NCBI GenBank assembly: GCA_023238725.1
Contig: CM041538.1
Location: 12,770,880 to 12,834,879, forward strand
Reading direction: 5' to 3'
Length of the DNA stretch: 64,000 nt
DNA from: Scortum barcoo
Lineage: Eukaryota > Chordata > Actinopteri > Centrarchiformes > Terapontidae
The notes under the pieces were generated by a model that searched no databases, was not told the DNA's origin, and saw nothing but the letters and a program-made list of their open reading frames with translations. The first letter of the stretch is position 1; the number at the start of each line of letters is the position of its first letter. Made by a program: the position numbers and the translations under genes. Of the stretch, positions 53,955-63,850 are shown piece by piece.

Positions 53955-54191
53955 ATGCAAATGAGCCCCCGGCTCCTGATTGGTGGAGAGGGTCATGTGG
54001 GCGGGGTGACGTGGGCGCGCAGAGCAGGAGAGTACCTAGCGCGTCTTCAACTCCTCCGTCTTTCCTGTCCCATGTCCCGCAGAGCAGACTGAGCCACGTG
54101 TGTGCATTTAGCTTCGCTCTCGGTACTCACCTTCAAACGTCCAGTTCCCCCCGTGTTTCCCTGAAACACACGCCACACTCACAACGGCACC
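53955..54191 (+). promoter_or_regulatory. ncl: ncl proximal promoter and 5' UTR
   Basis: There is no TATA box. In order, I see an octamer ATGCAAAT (53955-53962), an inverted CCAAT box (ATTGG, about 53969), a GC box GGGCGGGG (53999-54006), GTGACGTGG just after it, and a third CACGTG at 54095-54100. Pyrimidine-rich CTTTCCTGTCC near 54059 could be a 5'-TOP start like that of human NCL mRNA. This is the layout of a housekeeping promoter. The transcription start is inferred. Confidence 0.6.
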
Positions 54192-57100
54192 ATGGTGAAG
54201 CTAGCAAAGGTAAGAGACGTCCATTTTAAGAAAAAAAAAAAAAGTGTGCGCGGAGAGGCCTTAAGGAAGAAGTTGCTACGTTTGTGCTTTTAAAAAAGAC
54301 ACAGACACGGGAGAGAAAGGGGAGGAAATGTCAGATAATACCTCACAGCTTAAAGCTTTCTGCTCTTCGTTTATAAGAGTGTTTTTGTGGTTGGGTGGTA
54401 AAGCTGCTCTCGTACCGAAACGTTTCTCTGTCGCTGCAGGTCGGCCATGTTTGAGGCTCGCTCGCAGCTCGGCCTGCTAACGCTAAGATGGCAATCGTGC
54501 GCGCTCTCGACTCGAGAGAGGAAATATTTGGGCGATACACTGAGAGATAGTAGGGGGTTAAATGGAGTAATAATTATGGAGTGAATACTATCATAGATAA
54601 TTATTGGGAGGTATAGGTTGATATTTTTGGGCCGGGTCGAGCTTATGTGTGGTTAACTATTAGCATTAGCGCAGATCTGAAGCTGATTTTTCCTTTTTAC
54701 TTTGACTTGTCTAGTTCAATATTTATGATTCGCTCCATTTTGCTTTTCAACAGTCGGAGTTCGTTGTTAATCTTTCTGGGACCGTGCTTTATTAAAATAG
54801 CTCAGATCGGCTTGTGTTTAATGTTAGCATGCAAACAGATAGTTAGCCGACGTGCTAGCAGCCCGACCTCCTGAGCTCCACGTGGGTTGTGCGCCTGCTC
54901 CGAGTGACACACGAGGCGAAAACTCAGAAACCACATTACCACTCAAGACAGCCATCAGCGAGCCCATCTTTAACACACGTAAATAAAAGTCTAATGATTA
55001 AATCACCGATTTTTATCAAAGTGTGGGAGGATTCCTGGTGTTGAACTTTGAAGTAGCACATGGTGTTAACACCCTCACTCATGCTGCTGAACACGCTGAA
55101 GCTGATTGGAGTGCCATGTGCTTATTTTGCTCTTAACCAGTGCTTTTACAAATGCAGTGCAAAGTTAGCTGTTCAAAATGAGTTTATGCTTTGTTGCTCT
55201 TATCACAGGCAGCAAACAAGCAAACAACGCAGAAAAAGAAAGCCCCTCCACCCCCCAAAGAAGTGGAGGAGGAATCTAGTGAAGAGGACAGCAGTGATGA
55301 GGAAGAGCAGGTACAGTATATTTTAGTTTGTCATAGTTTTGGAGTATTGCATGTTAACATTTAAATGGAAAATTAAGAATGGGTTTTAATGTTTTTTTTA
55401 TTACTCCCACTTTTTGTAGACTCCTCCACCTAAAGTGGTGAAGAAAGCCACCCCAGCCAAAGCCACCCCAGTCGTCAAAAATGGCGCTGCTGCCAAAAAA
55501 GCAGAAAGCGAGGATGATGATGACGATGATTCTGGTAAGAAGTTAAATTTGTTTATATTAATTGGTTGGATGTAAAAAAATCTACTTGGTTTCTATTTTA
55601 CATGGAGTGGAGCCACTTCACTGACATCAGTGGGGGGGTTTACGTGTCATGTGACTCTTGAAGGAGTTTCATATCATGAAACTGAACCAGTAGGTTTTGG
55701 ACTCTGTATTTTCACATCTGCAGGTGCAAAGAACTGACATCTGACACTTGAATCAGCTGAAAATGGCATTCACACACTGCTTGTTTTTTCAGACTATAGG
55801 CAGTGAAATAAACAGAGATGCAGAAGTGCAAAATGAGGGTAGTGAGACAGGTACTACTGCACATGATAGAAAATAGAAATGTTTGTTATATATTTTTATA
55901 GTCCTGGTTATTTGTTTTATGTCCACTGTCTTCAATTCAATTGTACTTCTATATAAAATTGCCACACACCCTCTATTTCTTGGCATGCATGTGGTTGTTC
56001 AGTACCCATGCGTGTAATGTACGGAGGAAAAGTGAATGCAGCGCTATGTCTTCGGTACCGGTGTGTTTTTATCGTCTGCCGGTTCTATCCTCAATCGCTG
56101 TGACATTCTCATCTTCTGTGGCTTTTGCTGGAGTCTAAAGAGGTTTGTCTGGGGGGGGAAACTCAGCAGCTGTCACAAGGTGCCTGGTTGTTGCTATTAA
56201 CACAAGACATCAGTCTGCCCAAGTCATTGCTAAACAAGAGCTAGTTCTCACAGCTTATTGCATATTTGATAAACCATTACTACTACGAAGGTGCACAGCC
56301 ATCTTTTCATATTTAAGCTGTTTAAGATGCATATTCAGTCAAAAAAATCTTAAAATATTGTTTGACAAGATCTTGTGCTTTGTCGGACAACCTACAGAGG
56401 AATCTGAAGAGGAGGCCCCCCCACCAAAGAAGGCTCCTGCAAAAGCAAAACCAGTCAAGGCAGCCCCTGCAAAGGCTGAGGAGTCAGACGATGATGAAGA
56501 TGACGATGATGAAGATGGTAAGACTTGCTGCATTGGATGGTTTACTGCAGGAAAAGGGACTTTTATGTATCATTGATTTTATCTCTATTTTGCTCTAAAC
56601 TTAGCATTTGTGCTATAACAAGTGTAACATTGGTAAAAGAAGTTATTTCAGCTTGCCTCAGGTTAGGTCAAAATTACCCCACCCTCCATTTCTTGGCATA
56701 CATGTAGTTTACTCGTGTACTCATGTGTGTAATGTACGGAGGAACAGTGAATGCAGCGCTATGTCTTCGGTACCGGTGTGTTTATTGTCCGCCGGTTCTA
56801 TCCTCAATCGCTGTGACACTTTTCGGACATGGAGTCTAAAGAGGTCCCGCCTCTACAGATTTTCTTTGTTGAAATTTGATTCTCACGTGTGTTGTCTAGA
56901 TGAATCTGAAGAAGAGGCACCACCACCCAAGAAAGCAGCCAAGCCTGCTGCCAAGCCTGCTGCCAAGCCCGCTGCCAAGCCTGCTGCCAAACCCCCCGTA
57001 AAGGCTGCAAACGAGTCGTCTGATGATGAAGACGACGATGATGAAGATGATTCAGAAGAAGAGGCCCCCCCTCCTAAGAAGGCTGCTCCAGTTAAACCGG

Positions 57101-60100
57101 CTGCCAAGCAAGCTGCTAAGGCCAAGGCTGCCAAAGAAGAGTCTGACGATGATGACGACGACGACGAAGATGGTTAGAACAAACATTTACTTTTGATTTT
57201 GAAATGTACCTTTTTATTATTTTGGTGATACCAATTTGGAGTGAAGTTGCCGACTTGTGTATGATGATCAACAAGGGACTTAATACTGATTTTGTATGAT
57301 GTCACCTTTTTTATGTATCTGATGCAGCTTAATAGCATAGAGGCAGCGGTTTGAATTTGGTCACAGTCACTCTGATAACTCTTAACAATGTTTGTGGCTC
57401 TACAGACTCTGAGGAGGAGATGGACACCACTCCTGCTCCAGCAAAGGCAAAGAAGGCCGGCATGGTCAAGGCCAAGGAAGAGTCTGAGGAGGAGGAGGAC
57501 GACGATGACGACGAGGAGGATGATGACGAAGATGAGGACGAAGAGGGTGAGTTTTGGTGAAGTTTATCACTCTGTTGTGAAGATTTCCAATCGAGTTCTG
57601 TCACCATAACGGATTCCTGTCAATTGGACTCTCATTGATCATTGTCCTCATTACTGATCATTAATGATTTTTATTTCAAGTTTGTCACTGCATGTATTAC
57701 TGTTACATCAGTTTAGACACCGTTTGCAGGCGAAGTTTGTTTGTTGGCTTCTTTTTTGTTAACCAATTGTAGATGTGGAATATGACCTCCCTTGGGAAAT
57801 TCCAATCATAAGATTTAATTCTGGTTTTTACATTTGTAATATAGTTTAGAAAAAAATTTAATCCACAGGAAAAGAGAAAATGCTGCCCCAATGTGGCCGA
57901 AATGGAGAAGTTGCCATATTCATAAAGATGGCTGATGAAGGCAAATGGAAACACTTTTTTTTTTTTAACATGTCCACATCGGTGTATCACTACCCCCACA
58001 CTGTTGCATCACTGGCTCCACCAGAAATCTCAAATGACAGATACTACATGATTTGTGGACAGGCAAACAAATTCCCTCAAAAACTAAGCGATGCATACTG
58101 ATAAGTTTCTTTAGATGAATTTGACACCATTGACTAAAACGTGTATATTTATAGTAATCATTTAGTACAATTTAACAGATCTGATTCTTCCAGAATTCCT
58201 TCCTCTGTTTTGGCCATATCAATGTTTTTTTAAGATTATGCAACACTCCTGTCTCTATAGAAACCCCTGTGACTCCTGGAAAGAGGAAGGCAGAGAGCAA
58301 GAAGGACACACCTCCTGCCAAGAAGGCAAAAGCAGAAGGCGAAGGTAAGCATAAATACAGTAACACCTCATCAAATCAGATTAAAAGATTTTATGATGAT
58401 CACAAGGGACTTAATACTGATGTGTGATGCCGCCTTTATTCTGAATCTGTCATGAATAATACAATTAAAGTTCTCACCCGGAAATGAGACTTAACGGAAA
58501 TTGATTCCCCTTTCCCAGGATTCTGTCTCTTTGTTGGAAACTTGAACTCCAACAAAGACTTTGATGAAATCAAAGAATCTCTGAGGAAATTCTTTAGCAA
58601 GAACAGCCTTGAGGTCGTCGATGTCCGGTTAGGTGGATCCAGGTAAGTTAGCTGCTCTTTTGAAAAATGTTTTTCTCCTGTCATTCATGCGGTCGGCATG
58701 GACTTGTTTAAAATAGTGTGAGTGTGTGGAAATGGGGAAAACAGGAATGGTATTGGAAAGTATCAGGATGGACCAAGTGTACTTTAATGTCAATTTCAAT
58801 ACTAAAAGCTACTTAGCTGTTATGTGTACTGATCCAAAGCCTGTGCTACATCTCTATTTTCAAATGGCGGTGATTAAAACAGTTTATTGTGGATCTGTCA
58901 TTTCGGATTGTTCTATTAACTTGGGTCAGACCTGCATCCAACCCAAGACATGGTTTTTGAGACCCAGCCTCAGTTGTTGGAGCAGGAGCAGTCTTGAAGC
59001 AGGAATGTCTAAGGGTGCTGGGATGACTTGTCTCAACAGGAAATTTGGCTATGTGGACTTTGCATCTGAAGAGGACATGCAGAAGGCGCTGGAACTCAAC
59101 GGCAAGAAGGTCATGGGTCAGGAGGTGAAGCTGGACAAGGCCCGAAGCAAGGACAGTTCACAGGAAGGCAAGAAAGGTAAAAGATGTTTCCATTAAGGTG
59201 CCCGACTTTGTCTAAAAGGAGTTAATAAAACAAGATGTGCCACCTCAGGCATTTATTTCTCAGTAGATTGACAAGAAGTTTGTCCCAATAGTGACACTAA
59301 CATTTGTCCCACAGAGAGGGATGCACGGACACTGTTCGTAAAAAATCTTCCCTTCTCTGCAACGGCTGATGACCTGAAGGAAGTCTTTGAATGTGCAGTT
59401 GACGTCAGGTTACCCCTAGGCCAGAACGGTTCAAACAGAGGGTAAGAGCAAGCCAGTGCTCAATACAGAAATAATTATTAGCTTATTCTCTGTCCAGATG
59501 ACAATGCTTGAAAGAATATACAAGGAACACAAGCAAGCTCTCCACTGTTTGTCCTTGCTGTTTTTAAGCTATCACCGTCTCATACACTTGTATCTATTTT
59601 TTGTTTCCTCATACTCAAACCTTCCATTCATATACAGTTGACGAGCATTTTGGTTGGCATATACTTTTCTTGTTCCAGACAACTAATCCATTCTCTTTTG
59701 ACAGCATTGCCTACATCGAGTTCAAAACTGAGGCTGAAGCGGAGAAGATGCTGGAGGAGGCACAGGGAGCTGACGTACAGGGAAGGTCCATCATGGTCGA
59801 CTACGTTGGAGAGAAGAGCCAGAAAGGGGGCAAGATGGCAGGTAAAGTCTTTAGACACTTTGTAAGTCTATAAAGCCAGCATTGGTATTTAGATTGAGGA
59901 TAAGATAAGAAATTGATTACTGGAATCAGTGTTTTTGTTTTCTTCCTTCTGCAGTGGGTTCTACCATAGGAACTTAGTTAGCCCTCAGATATAGTATAGT
60001 ATATATTATAGTGGTCATAAAGCTCTATACCATGGTGTATTTGTATGTGGCCTGTTTACAATGCAAATATAACTTTCTGGGTCTTTTGTAAAGATCAAAC

Positions 60101-62059
60101 AAAATGCACCTCAAGTTGGTATTCATCTCATCAAAAGTCTCCCTTCTTCTGTCTCTTCAGCAGCCTCAGGAGCAGCCAGTAAGACACTGGTAGTGAATAA
60201 TCTGGCCTTCAGTGCCACAGAAGAAGTCCTACAGTCCACATTTGAGAAGGCTGTCTCTATAAGGATCCCTCAGAGAGATGGCAGACCTAAAGGGTAAGTG
60301 TCTACCGCACACGCAGACTGCATTAACAGGTGATTTATCTCTGGATTCTCATTTTTAACTGCTGCACCTTCTCATGAGCTCCTCTTAATCTTACCCATGA
60401 TTCTGCATGGATTCGCACGAGAAGCAGAGCCAATGTACAGTTAGAACAGGCTCACCCTATTCTCACATGGGTGTTGCCTATGTCTGCTGTGCAACAATTA
60501 GAAATGTCTAATTGAGCAATCATTTGACAGACCAGTCAGTAAGGGATGTTTCACTATTAAACCAGACTTAAAGTACTGTCACTTGAGATCTAATTTTACA
60601 ATTGTTGAGATTTTATTTCAGGAAATAAATATCTAACCCCTCTTAATGTGATGCTGCTTTTCTTAGTTTTGCTTTTGTAGAATTTGAGAGCACAGAAGAT
60701 GCTAAGGACGCCCTGGAAAACCTCAACAACACAGATATTGAAGGCCGGTCAATCCGACTGGAGTACAGCCAGAACAGCGGAGGCAGGGCAGAAGGCAGAG
60801 GAAGCTCAGGTAGGTCTTCAACTGAACGGTGCTCTGTTTGGGTGGATAGCACTGTGCTCAGTTTATCTGGACGGCCCAGATGTGATGACAGCTTGATCTC
60901 CTGAAACTCTGTGAGGAATCATAAGATAGTCAAGTCCTGATCTGGCCTGCATGGAGCATTTATGTAATTTCTGATGATCGTTGTGATGGGGGGGGAAAAA
61001 AAAACAAATGACCCATTAAGCTGTAGTTTCAATGATGGGTTCTCTGTGCCACCAGGTCCAACAAAAACACTCTTCGTCAAGGGTCTCTCTGAGGACACCA
61101 CAGATCAGACCCTTAAGGATGCGTTTGAAGGCGCCTCAGCAGCCAGGATAGTCACAGACAGAGACACAGGTTCATCAAAAGGGTAAGTTTGTAGAGTCGT
61201 TAATATTCCCTCCAGCTGTTTGTTCTTCTCGTGAGCACCGCTCTGTCAAACGGTGACAGTGAATGGATTCGCATGAGAAGTAGAGCAAACTCGCAGTTAA
61301 ACAGGCAGCTACCTTAGTGGGAGTTGCCCATGTCTGATGTGAAACAATCAGTTAAAGTATGACTGCATTCCAATCACCCTTATCATGGTGTTAAAGATTA
61401 AATCAGTTTTCTTATTTGATCTCATTATTTACATTGATCGCTTTAAATTTTTTAGATGCAGGACTAAACACAATACTTTCAGTGAAATAAAACCAAGCCT
61501 TCGGCTTTCCCCCGCAGCTTTGGCTTTGTGGACTTCGACAATGAGGAAGACTGCAAGGCAGCCAAGGAGGCCATGGATGATGGCGAGATCGACGGCAGCA
61601 AGGTGACCTTGGACTATGCCAAGCCAAAGGGTGAAGGCGGCTTCCGTGGAGGTCGAGGTGGTGGTGGATTCGGCGGCCGTGGTGGCGGCAGAGGAGGTCG
61701 TGGCGGTTTTGGAGGCTTCGGCGGCCGTGGTGGTGGAGGAAGAGGAGGAAGAGGAGGCCCTCGCGGAGGTGGACGCGGACGTGGTGGTTTTGGAGGTAAA
61801 AGATATTTAATTTGTTTTCATAATCAGAAAACTCATTAGTACTATGGCAGATGTCGACCAACTTCACTGTATGTTCATTGCATCAGATTTCTTGACCTAT
61901 ACCATACTTCATATAATTGTTCTGGATATTTGTTGTTGAGTTGAACTTAATGATGCTGGCCAGGAAATTAAGCTGCCTTTTGTTTTCACTTCAGGTGGAA
62001 GAGGTGGCGGTGGATTTGGAGTCAAACCCCAGGGGAAGAAAATCAAGTTTGATGACTAA
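54192..62059 (+). CDS. ncl: nucleolin
   Basis: Nucleolin is an abundant nucleolar RNA-binding protein acting in rDNA transcription, pre-rRNA processing and ribosome assembly. Sixteen coding exons with GT-AG introns join in frame: 54192-54209, 55209-55310, 55420-55534, 56398-56517, 56900-57172, 57406-57546, 58261-58344, 58519-58642, 59040-59176, 59315-59441, 59705-59841, 60161-60293, 60667-60809, 61056-61182, 61518-61795, 61995-62059. The product is 707 residues (human 710) and starts MVKLAK as in mammals. Residues 1-260 alternate basic TP/AK-rich and long Asp/Glu runs, including tandem KPAA units. KRKAESKK...KKAKAE (about 262-282) is a bipartite nuclear signal. Four RRMs follow; RNP2/RNP1 pairs are LFVGNL/KFGYVDF, LFVKNL/IAYIEF, LVVNNL/FAFVEF and LFVKGL/FGFVDF. 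An RGG/GGF tail (about 634-700) ends in KKIKFDD. Exon 5 uses the less usual donor GTTAGA. Confidence 0.97.
55968..56108 (+). ncRNA. H/ACA snoRNA in ncl intron 3
   Basis: It has two hairpins. The 5' one closes with CCUCU/GGAGG and has an inner stem GCAUGCAUG/CAUGCGUGU. An H-box-like AAAGUG segment follows. The 3' one closes with GCAGCG/CGCUGU, has inner ACCGG/CCGGU, and is followed by ACA at 56103-56105, three bases from the end. The 5' pocket (UUCUUGG and AAUG) complements 18S rRNA GCAUUUGCCAAGAA, leaving UG unpaired. The 3' pocket (GUCUUCG and CCUC) complements 18S GGAGGUUCGAAGACG, with 14 bases from CCUC to ACA, the expected spacing. The 18S sequences are from memory. A second copy lies in intron 4. 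I do not know this RNA from mammalian NCL. Confidence 0.82.
56682..56821 (+). ncRNA. H/ACA snoRNA in ncl intron 4 (copy of the intron 3 RNA)
   Basis: It is about 80% identical to the intron 3 RNA, with the most conserved block GTGAATGCAGCGCTATGTCT and onward through the 3' hairpin. Both guide pockets are unchanged. In the 5' inner stem the arms are GCAUACAUG/CAUGUGUGU. One G-C pair of the intron 3 copy is A-U here, a compensatory change that supports a selected RNA fold. The ACA box is at 56816-56818 with three bases after it. The H box reads ACAGUG, off the ANANNA consensus in its last base, as in the sister copy. Confidence 0.82.
57244..57330 (+). ncRNA. box C/D snoRNA SNORD82-type in ncl intron 5
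   Basis: C box AUGAUGA is at 57261-57267, D' CUGA at 57286-57289, a C'-like UAUGAUG at about 57295 and D box CUGA at 57319-57322. AAGTTGC (57244-57250) and GCAGCTT (57324-57330) form an outer stem. The sequence before D', AGGGACUUAAU (57274-57284), is complementary to 18S rRNA AUUAAGUCCCU. The base five positions before D' pairs with an A, fitting the known SNORD82 target A1678. The 5' side has 10 unpaired bases between stem and C box, so the fold is looser than in the intron 7 copy. Confidence 0.82.
58377..58449 (+). ncRNA. snord82: box C/D snoRNA SNORD82 in ncl intron 7
   Basis: C box AUGAUGA is at 58393-58399, D' CUGA at 58417-58420, C'-like UGUGAUG at about 58421 and D CUGA at 58441-58444. 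Flanking CAGATT/AATCTG (58377-58382, 58444-58449) can pair. The guide AGGGACUUAAU ahead of D' is the same as in the intron 5 copy and is complementary to 18S AUUAAGUCCCU. Counting back from the 3' end of the gene, intron 7 here corresponds to human NCL intron 5, the home of SNORD82, so this is the positional orthologue. Confidence 0.9.
60364..60499 (+). ncRNA. H/ACA snoRNA SNORA75-type in ncl intron 12
   Basis: It is a diverged copy of the intron 14 RNA. The 5' hairpin base pairs CUUCUC/GAGAAG and keeps the pocket AUGAGC and UUCGCA, complementary to 18S rRNA UGCGAAUGGCUCAU on either side of U93-G94. The 3' hairpin is strong (CACCC/GGGUG, lower stem UGUACAG/CUGUGCA), followed by ACA at 60494-60496. 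The H box position reads AGAGCC, missing the final A of ANANNA, and the 5' upper stem is weak. It may be functional but degrading, or divergent. Confidence 0.72.
60876..60945 (+). ncRNA. snord20: box C/D snoRNA SNORD20 in ncl intron 13
   Basis: C box GUGAUGA is at 60882-60888, D' CUGA at 60901-60904, C' UGUGAGG at 60910-60916 and D CUGA at 60937-60940. The terminal stem CCAGA/UCUGG is perfect (60876-60880, 60941-60945). The guide before D, AGAUAGUCAAGU (60924-60935), is a 12-base match to 18S rRNA ACUUGACUAUCU near its 3' end. The fifth base before D pairs with a U, fitting the SNORD20 target U1804. Intron 13 here equals human NCL intron 11, the home of SNORD20. Confidence 0.95.
61222..61349 (+). 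ncRNA. snora75: H/ACA snoRNA SNORA75 (U23) in ncl intron 14
   Basis: The 5' hairpin has base CUUCUCGU/AUGAGAAG (8 bp) and top CUGUCA/UGACAG. H box AGAGCA is at 61282-61287, a fit to ANANNA. The 3' hairpin has GGCAGCU/AGUUGCC and lower stem UCGCA/UGUGA, followed by ACA at 61344-61346 with three bases after it. The 5' pocket strands GUGAGC and UUCGCA complement 18S rRNA on both sides of U93-G94, with 14 bases to the H box. This matches the known U23 target. Intron 14 equals human NCL intron 12, the home of SNORA75. Confidence 0.93.
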
Positions 62060-62770
62060 ATCCTTAGTCTATTTTACTTTTTGAATGGACTCTGGTTTCA
62101 TCACTTTTCAGAGCTTTTGGACATTCCAGAAAGCGTCATTGATATATATTTAACTGTTAACGGGCATTTTAGCCCTTTATTTAGACCCCTCAAACCTTCC
62201 CCTACCCTTCTGTGCCAGACTGGTACTTTTGATCTTCTCAGCTCAAGTGCTACATGTTAGCACTGAATGTCCCTATTGCAAACCTGCACCTCTCGCCCTC
62301 ATTAGCTCACTTGCTTTTCCGAAGGAGTAAAATGGAACGGGTCTGGCAAACAAGTTTGCTGTGAAAAATACGTTTGTCTTTGTCAGATACATTGTGTAAA
62401 TTTAAACAGTTTATGATTTCATTTTACCTTTTTTGTAAAAAAAAAAAAAATACACTTGTATCCATATGTTTTTGTTTTTATTTTGTCATTTAGTTTGCTT
62501 TAGGTGCCAAGTTTTACTGTAACGTGCAAAGCATATTTTGATAGAAGATTTGAGTCAGTGCTCTAGAGAGTTGGGTGTTTAAGAATATGGCAAAGATGTC
62601 CTGTCATGTTTGTTTGGTGCGGGCACAGTTAGTGTCTGGGTCAGAGGATGAAAGGCCTCTTATCTATGTAACATAAAATATTTGTAGTGCATTGACTAAT
62701 TTTTTCCCATCTGAGAATCTGAAGATTTTCATGTGATTAAAATAAAATCTTGTAGGTGGTGGTTTTTAAA
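62060..62770 (+). other. ncl: ncl 3' UTR
   Basis: The non-coding sequence follows the stop at 62057-62059. It includes an internal poly-A run near 62438-62451. A canonical AATAAA polyadenylation signal lies at 62741-62746, followed within 20 bases by GT-rich sequence (TGTAGGTGGTGG). The mRNA end is therefore expected near 62755-62770. Confidence 0.8.
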
Positions 62771-63455
62771 TGTCTCTCCTTATTGTGCTCATCAATATGA
62801 AGCATTGGCGGCTGCATGTCTGTTGCCACTCTAATGTATTCTGTAGAAAGGTGTGCATAATGGTGTCTGACCCATCTGACATAAATGGGAATTGACAGGT
62901 TATTCAAAACCTGTGTACGTAATTAAAATCAGTTCTGCAATTAATGAGATGGTCAGATTTGTTAGCCCAACACATAATTAATGCAACGACAACAGGAATT
63001 TAACCTTGAGTCTTTGTGGCGTTAGAAGTGCTGCATCACTGTTTAATCAGCTAAAATGAAGCTGATGGATGAAGAACCCTGTATTGCCACCAGATGGCAG
63101 CCTCTGCCAGGCAGACTTTTGGCGTAATGACACATAAATGGACTAGTGCCCTCTCAATGTGGATCTGTGAGTACAGAGCACTTGTGAGTGATGCTACTTT
63201 GGGTGTTGACAGACATCAGATCCACACAGGGCTCTGAGAGCTGGAGTTTTGCATATCATTCTGCCGTAACGAAGCAAAACTGCATACCTCCATAATTGAT
63301 GTTTTTGAATATGCAGGTTTGTTAGGGAAACTTTGTCTACAGCTAGCAGGAAAGTGGGGAAAAGAGAAAATATTGTGTGCCATCAAAACTGCGGCACTGT
63401 ATATTCAAATGTGCAGGAGGCTCACACACCTTTATCAGCACGTTGGATGATATTA
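62771..63455. other. intergenic, no gene seen
   Basis: Downstream flank of ncl. No ORF of interest and no repeat that I can name. Confidence 0.6.
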
Positions 63456-63458
63456 ATT

Positions 63459-63850
63459 AGAAATTTAGACTTGACTTTATTGATCCCTTTGGGATGACTC
63501 CCTCAGGGAAATTTACAGTTTCCAGCAGCATACAGATAGAAGAAGCACACAGATGAAAAATAAACAGTAAATACTTAAAAGTACAAAATATAAAGAATGA
63601 GAATAAAATAATAATTAAGTAAATATAAAGAGCTGAATAGGCATCGTATGAAATAAGTTTTTCATGCAGTCGTGTCAGTAAATTGTCCTTGTTTTGATAC
63701 TGGCCACCAAACATATCAGGATCGAAATTCAAAATCAGCTTTCTTGGTTGATTATGCTGTGAACGAGGGGTTAAATAGCAGTTTCCAGTAGCTGCGAGTA
63801 GTATACTTGTCAGTGCCAAGAACAAATGTACAGGAAGATACACAAAGTCT
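63459..63850. repeat. teleost interspersed repeat (TTTATTGATCCC type)
   Basis: The phrase TTTATTGATCCCTTTGGGA followed by CTCCCTCAGGGAAATTTACAG at 63476-63522 is a very common high-copy motif of teleost genomes, probably the 3' tail of a LINE/SINE family. The end of the repeat is not clear; the 128-codon minus-strand ORF over it is incidental. Confidence 0.65.

Noticed and set aside
57880..58101. 73-codon ORF in ncl intron 6
   Set aside because: It reads partly like a repeat remnant but cannot be assigned. It is not in frame with the exons and lies wholly inside an intron.
57547..58260. Possible further C/D snoRNA in ncl intron 6 (GCUGAUGAAGG near 57930)
   Set aside because: A C-box-like word is present, but I found no properly spaced D box, terminal stem or rRNA guide.
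61796..61994. Possible C/D snoRNA in ncl intron 15 (UAAUGAUGCUG)
   Set aside because: C-box-like word only; no D box at suitable spacing before the exon.
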